A DNA stretch of 64,000 nt from Kushneria pakistanensis (GTDB lineage Bacteria; Pseudomonadota; Gammaproteobacteria; Pseudomonadales; Halomonadaceae), in contig NZ_BMZM01000003.1 in assembly GCF_014652795.1 (NCBI RefSeq), positions 620,001 through 684,000 on the forward strand, read 5' to 3'. Within the stretch, counting starts at the first letter, position 1; the number at the start of each line of letters is the position of its first letter. The notes beneath the pieces are model-generated. The model was not told the origin of the DNA. It did no database searches and saw only the letters and a list, made by a program, of their open reading frames with translations. Positions 59,893 through 64,000 of the stretch are shown piece by piece. A program made the position numbers and the translations under genes.

Positions 59893-62800
59893 TTGAGCGA
59901 TAACGTGACTTACTCCGGTGAGTCGGCGCAGGAGGCGCTTGCATCCCTGCGTCGCCGCCTCGATGACGCGCTGATCAGCGATGCCATGACGCAGGGACAG
60001 CGGCTGGAACGTCTGGCCGGCCGCATTCGGCGCGGCCAGCCCGTGGATAAGGCCCTGAAGGATATCAATGCCCGGCTGACGCGCTCGACAGAACTGGTCA
60101 AACGGCGTCGCGATCAGCCGGTCACGCTTGAATATCCGCCGGAACTGCCGGTCGCCGAGCGTCGCGACGATATTTTAAAGGCCATTCGTGATCATCAGGT
60201 TGTGGTCGTGGCCGGCGAGACCGGTTCCGGCAAGACCACCCAGTTGCCCAAGATATGTCTGGAGCTGGGGCTTGGCGTTCGTGGCCTGATCGGCCATACC
60301 CAGCCACGCCGGCTGGCAGCACGCAGCGTGGCGCAGCGACTGGCGCAGGAAACGAGCACCTCGCTGGGCGGCGCCATCGGTTATCAGGTGCGCTTTACCG
60401 ATCAGACCGACCCGACCACCCGGGTCAAGCTGATGACCGACGGTATCCTGCTGGCCGAAACCCAGCATGATCCGCAGCTTTTACGCTATGACGCCATCAT
60501 CATTGATGAGGCACACGAGCGCAGTCTCAACATTGATTTCCTGATGGGGTATCTCAAGCGTCTGCTGGCGGAGCGCCCTGATCTCAAGGTCATCATTACC
60601 TCTGCCACCATCGATGTGGATCGCTTCTCGCGCCACTTCGGTCAACATCATGATGATGGCACCGTCACACCGGCGCCGGTGATCGAGGTTTCCGGGCGTA
60701 CCTATCCCGTGGAAACGCACTACCGTCCGCTGGTACGTGATGAGCGCGAGGAAGAGGACCAGACACTGCAGGAAGGCATCGTGGCGGCCGTCGAGGAGAT
60801 CAGCCGTATCGAGCGCGAAAAGCGCTGGTACACCGGACCGCGCGATATTCTGATCTTTCTGCCCGGCGAGCGCGAAATCCGTGAGACGGCCGATACGCTG
60901 CGGCGGCTTGAACTGCGTGATACGGAAGTGCTGCCGCTGTATGCGCGCCTTTCCAACAGTGAGCAAAACCGCGTTTTCGCTCCGCACACGGGGCGGCGTA
61001 TCGTGCTTTCCACCAACGTGGCGGAAACGTCGCTGACCGTGCCCGGCATTCGTTACGTGGTTGACCCGGGGCTGGTGCGCATCAGCCGCTACAGCTATCG
61101 CGCCAAGGTACAGCGCCTGCCGATCGAGCCGATCAGCCAGGCCAGTGCCGATCAGCGCCGTGGACGCTGTGGTCGTATTGCCGAGGGCGTGTGCATTCGC
61201 CTCTACAGCGAAGAGGACTATCTATCGCGTTCGGCCTATACCGAACCCGAAATCCAGCGTACCAACCTGGCCTCGGTCATTCTCTCCATGCTGTCACTCG
61301 GGCTGGGAGATATCGGCAAGTTTCCCTTTGTGGATGTGCCGGACAGTCGCTTTATCAAGGATGGCTTTCGACTGCTTTTCGAGCTCGGCGCCGTGGATGA
61401 GCGTCAGCATCTGACCAAAACCGGTTGCCAGCTGGCACGCCTGCCGATCGACCCACGACTGGCCCGCATGGTGCTGGCGGCCAGTGAGTTTGGCAGCCTG
61501 CGCGAGACACTGATCGTGGTCAGCGCGCTCTCCATCCAGGACCCGCGTGAGCGTCCGGCCGACAAGCGCGAGGCGGCCGATCAGAAGCATCGCCAGTGGC
61601 TGGACAAGGATTCCGATTTCACGGCTTGGATCAATCTGTGGCAGGGCTTTGAGGCCAGTCGCGCCGAGCTTTCGGGCAACCAGCTGCGGCGCTGGTGTCG
61701 CGATAACTACCTGAGCTATCTGCGTCTGCGCGAATGGCATGATACCTACCGCCAGCTCAAGCAGCTGACTCGTGAGCTGGCGCTGGTGGAAAACGAAGGG
61801 GAGCCAGATATTGCCCGACTGCATCAGGCGCTTCTGACCGGACTTTTATCCAATCTGGGGCTGCACGCCGGCTCGGACAAGGAGCCGCGGGAATATCTGG
61901 GGGCGCGCAACCGCAAGTTCATGATCCATCCGGGGTCCGGGCTTTCAAAGCGTACGCCCAAGTGGATCATGGCCGGTGAAATGGTCGAGACCACGCGTCT
62001 GTTTGCCCGACAGGTGGCTGCCATCCGCCCGGAGTGGATCGAGCCGCTGGCAGCACATCTGACCAAACGCAGCTACAGCGAGCCGCACTGGGAAATGAAG
62101 CGTGCTCAGGTCGTGGCTTATGAACAGGTCACCCTGTTTGGTCTGCCCATTGTGGCCCGGCGCAAGGTGCATTACGGGCCCATTGCGCCTCAGGAGTCGC
62201 GCGAGCTCTTTATCCGTCATGCGCTGGTGGAGGGGCAGTTCCAGACGAAGGGGGCATTTTTCGAGCACAACCGGGCGCTGATCGAGGAAGTCGAGGATCT
62301 CGAGGATCGCGCACGCCGCCGCGACATTCTGGTGGATGAACAAACGCTGTTTGAGTTTTATGATGCGCGCCTTCCGGCCGATATATACAACGGCAAGAGT
62401 TTCGAGCACTGGCGGCGCCATAGCGAACAGCACGATGGCAATATTCTGTTTCTTGATATGGAGACGCTGCTGGCGCGTGAAGCCAGCGAGGTCACCATCG
62501 AGCAGTATCCCGATACGCTCGAGCTGAGCTATCAGGGCGGTGGTATTCGTTATCCGCTCTCCTATCACTTTGCACCTGGTGAGCCGGATGATGGAGTAAC
62601 CATCACGGTGCCGGCTTCCATGCTGTCGACCCTGCCGGGTGAGCGGCTGGAGTGGCTGGTGCCAGGGCTTCGCCGCGACAAGGTGATCGCGCTGATGAAA
62701 TCACTGCCCAAGCAGTATCGCCGGCAGGTGGTGCCGATTCCGGATTGGGCGGATGCAGCGCTTTCAGCACTGACGCCCGGCAATGTATCGCTGACCTCGG

Positions 62801-63876
62801 CGCTGGCAGAGTTCTTGCGTCAGAAAACGGGCATTCGGCTCTCTGCCGACGAGTGGCGACCGGAGCAGCTGCCGGTGCATCTGATCATGAATATCCGCGT
62901 GGTAAACCATGACGGTCATGTGCTGGGAGAAGGGCGCGATCTGAATGCCCTGATCGAGCGTTTCGAGCGGGAAGCCGAGGCCGGCACGAAAGCCATGGCC
63001 GGGGATGCGCTGTCCCAGCAGGGCCTGACGCAGTTTCCGGCCGGCGAGCTGCCGCAGTCTCACGTGCGTGATCAGGCCGGCATCCGTGTCGAGGCCTGGC
63101 CGGCACTGGTGGATGAGGGTGACACGCTGGGAGTGACGCTTTTTGATCATCCCGACAAGGCGCACGAGCAGCATCGCCATGGCATCAAGCGACTGGCCAT
63201 GCGCCGCCTGCCGGATCAGGTTCGTTTTCTGGCGCGCGACCTGCCCGGTCTTGAGCGCTGTGTGCTGCTTTATGCCAATGTGGGTACCCGACGGGATCTG
63301 GTGGATGATTTCATTGAAGCCGTGTTTTTAAGGGTCTTTGCCTTTGATCCGCTACCACGTGATGAGGCGGCGTTTGAGGCGCGTCTTGATGGTGAGCGCG
63401 CGCGGCTGCATGAAACGGCCGAGACGCTCGTGGCACTGCTGGAGCGCATTCTCAAGCGTCATCTTGAGGTCAGCAAGGCGCTCAAGGGACGCGTGAGTTT
63501 TAATCTCGCCCTGAGCTGGAGCGATGTGCGTGCCCAGATGCAGCGTTTGATCCATCCCGGCTTTATCAGCGCTGCCGGAGAGTGGCTGACGCACTACCCA
63601 CGCTATATGGAAGCCGCCTTGATCCGGCTTGAAAAGGCGCCTCGAGAGGTGCGTCGTGATCAGCTGGCCATGGAGGAGGTCAACGATTTTCAGCGCCGGC
63701 TTGAGGAAAGGCGGCGCAGGAATGGAGCCATGTCAGCCCAGGATCAGACGCTTGAAACGTTTGGCTGGTGGCTTGAAGAGTTGCGAGTATCGCTGTTTGC
63801 TCAGCAGTTGGGAACACAGGCGCCGGTATCGACCAAGCGTCTGGAGCGTCAGTGGCAGGAGCTCACGGCTTCCTGA
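59893..63876 (+). CDS. hrpA: ATP-dependent RNA helicase HrpA
   Basis: The 1327-residue DEAH-box helicase has the family order. Motif I is VVAGETGSGKTTQLPK, Ia TQPRRLAARSVAQRLA, II IIIDEAHERSLNIDF and III ITSATIDV. Motif V is VLSTNVAETSLTVPGIRYVVDPGL and VI QRRGRCGRIAEG. HA2 and OB-fold-like domains and the long HrpA-specific C-terminal region follow. HrpA acts on stalled ribosomes and mRNA processing in E. coli. The TTG start at 59893 follows GAGGGTACC, a non-AUG start that may hold expression down. Confidence 0.96.
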   Translation: MSDNVTYSGESAQEALASLRRRLDDALISDAMTQGQRLERLAGRIRRGQPVDKALKDINARLTRSTELVKRRRDQPVTLEYPPELPVAERRDDILKAIRDHQVVVVAGETGSGKTTQLPKICLELGLGVRGLIGHTQPRRLAARSVAQRLAQETSTSLGGAIGYQVRFTDQTDPTTRVKLMTDGILLAETQHDPQLLRYDAIIIDEAHERSLNIDFLMGYLKRLLAERPDLKVIITSATIDVDRFSRHFGQHHDDGTVTPAPVIEVSGRTYPVETHYRPLVRDEREEEDQTLQEGIVAAVEEISRIEREKRWYTGPRDILIFLPGEREIRETADTLRRLELRDTEVLPLYARLSNSEQNRVFAPHTGRRIVLSTNVAETSLTVPGIRYVVDPGLVRISRYSYRAKVQRLPIEPISQASADQRRGRCGRIAEGVCIRLYSEEDYLSRSAYTEPEIQRTNLASVILSMLSLGLGDIGKFPFVDVPDSRFIKDGFRLLFELGAVDERQHLTKTGCQLARLPIDPRLARMVLAASEFGSLRETLIVVSALSIQDPRERPADKREAADQKHRQWLDKDSDFTAWINLWQGFEASRAELSGNQLRRWCRDNYLSYLRLREWHDTYRQLKQLTRELALVENEGEPDIARLHQALLTGLLSNLGLHAGSDKEPREYLGARNRKFMIHPGSGLSKRTPKWIMAGEMVETTRLFARQVAAIRPEWIEPLAAHLTKRSYSEPHWEMKRAQVVAYEQVTLFGLPIVARRKVHYGPIAPQESRELFIRHALVEGQFQTKGAFFEHNRALIEEVEDLEDRARRRDILVDEQTLFEFYDARLPADIYNGKSFEHWRRHSEQHDGNILFLDMETLLAREASEVTIEQYPDTLELSYQGGGIRYPLSYHFAPGEPDDGVTITVPASMLSTLPGERLEWLVPGLRRDKVIALMKSLPKQYRRQVVPIPDWADAALSALTPGNVSLTSALAEFLRQKTGIRLSADEWRPEQLPVHLIMNIRVVNHDGHVLGEGRDLNALIERFEREAEAGTKAMAGDALSQQGLTQFPAGELPQSHVRDQAGIRVEAWPALVDEGDTLGVTLFDHPDKAHEQHRHGIKRLAMRRLPDQVRFLARDLPGLERCVLLYANVGTRRDLVDDFIEAVFLRVFAFDPLPRDEAAFEARLDGERARLHETAETLVALLERILKRHLEVSKALKGRVSFNLALSWSDVRAQMQRLIHPGFISAAGEWLTHYPRYMEAALIRLEKAPREVRRDQLAMEEVNDFQRRLEERRRRNGAMSAQDQTLETFGWWLEELRVSLFAQQLGTQAPVSTKRLERQWQELTAS

Positions 63877-63926
63877 CTCTGGACTGATGACCGCTGGGCT
63901 GTACAGTGACCTGAAATCGGCTGACA

Positions 63927-64000
63927 ATGCGGCGTTTGGATTCTTTGCGCGCTATTGAAATCAGAGCGCAGTGGATGCAGCAAGGCAAGTGGTTGCCGCA
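63927..64000 (+). CDS. Possible start of a further gene (cut by window end)
   Basis: An ATG at 63927 opens a frame without stops to the window edge (MRRLDSLRAIEIRAQWMQQG, 24 residues visible). No good ribosome-binding site precedes it and no family is recognised, so this is only a candidate. Confidence 0.3.
   Translation, partial: MRRLDSLRAIEIRAQWMQQGKWLP

Noticed and set aside
1-64000. CRISPR array, insertion sequence, integrase or toxin-antitoxin pair
   Set aside because: No regularly spaced repeats, transposase motifs or paired small toxin genes were seen on either strand.

Overview
The window (about 58-60% G+C by eye) is chromosomal DNA of a gammaproteobacterium. Halomonadaceae (Halomonas/Kushneria-like) is the most likely family, judged from protein similarity and gene order (inference; no database was searched). 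It carries conserved gammaproteobacterial blocks: ftsK-lolA-rarA, ycbX-pyrD-rmf-rlmKL, htpX-alaA-rbgA-msrB, and ffs-dnaX-ybaB-recR-rnd-ycgL-ycgN. No prophage, insertion sequence, integrase, CRISPR array or plasmid module was found. Most genes are housekeeping genes. Layout, 1-12 kb: the 3' end of ftsK, lolA and rarA, a hemerythrin-like protein lacking part of its metal site, a membrane-anchored DsrE-like protein, trmA, the giant NAD-glutamate dehydrogenase and a YcbX-like MOSC protein. 12-26 kb: a secreted two-domain protein of unknown role, pyrD, rmf, rlmKL, a small WGR-type protein, pdxB, a GNAT acetyltransferase, htpX, alaA, rbgA, msrB and a Tat-exported gamma-glutamyltransferase-family enzyme. 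25.7-26.3 kb: a tRNA array, Glu-Gly-Glu-Gly-(truncated Gly copy)-Glu, behind a strong consensus promoter. Layout, 26-38 kb: an ABC-2 exporter pair translationally coupled to each other and directly followed by queF and a nitroreductase, then tRNA-Ser(GGA), a small hypothetical, acuI, a membrane acyltransferase, a 6-phosphogluconate dehydrogenase, a BaiN-type flavoprotein, the yqjD-yqjE-yqjK membrane operon and outer-membrane phospholipase A. 38-46 kb: the mechanosensitive channel MscK, the TlyA methyltransferase, and a response regulator / histidine kinase / periplasmic binding protein operon without permease genes. 46-51.5 kb: 4.5S RNA and the dnaX-recR-rnd block. 51.6-64 kb: oligopeptidase B, a tightly packed membrane protein / VWA protein / class II amidotransferase operon, cysK, fadD, hrpA and perhaps the start of one more gene. 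How the genes work together: several concern ribosomes and translation (rlmKL, rbgA, rmf, yqjD-type, tlyA, trmA, queF, tRNAs, 4.5S RNA, hrpA, rnd). Another set concerns the envelope and stress (lolA, htpX, pldA, mscK, msrB). No complete, clearly undescribed system is evident. The candidates most worth testing are the 53.8-56.8 kb operon, whose amidotransferase has an altered oxyanion-hole motif, the permease-less binding protein with its two-component system, and the hemerythrin fold lacking its HH pair.
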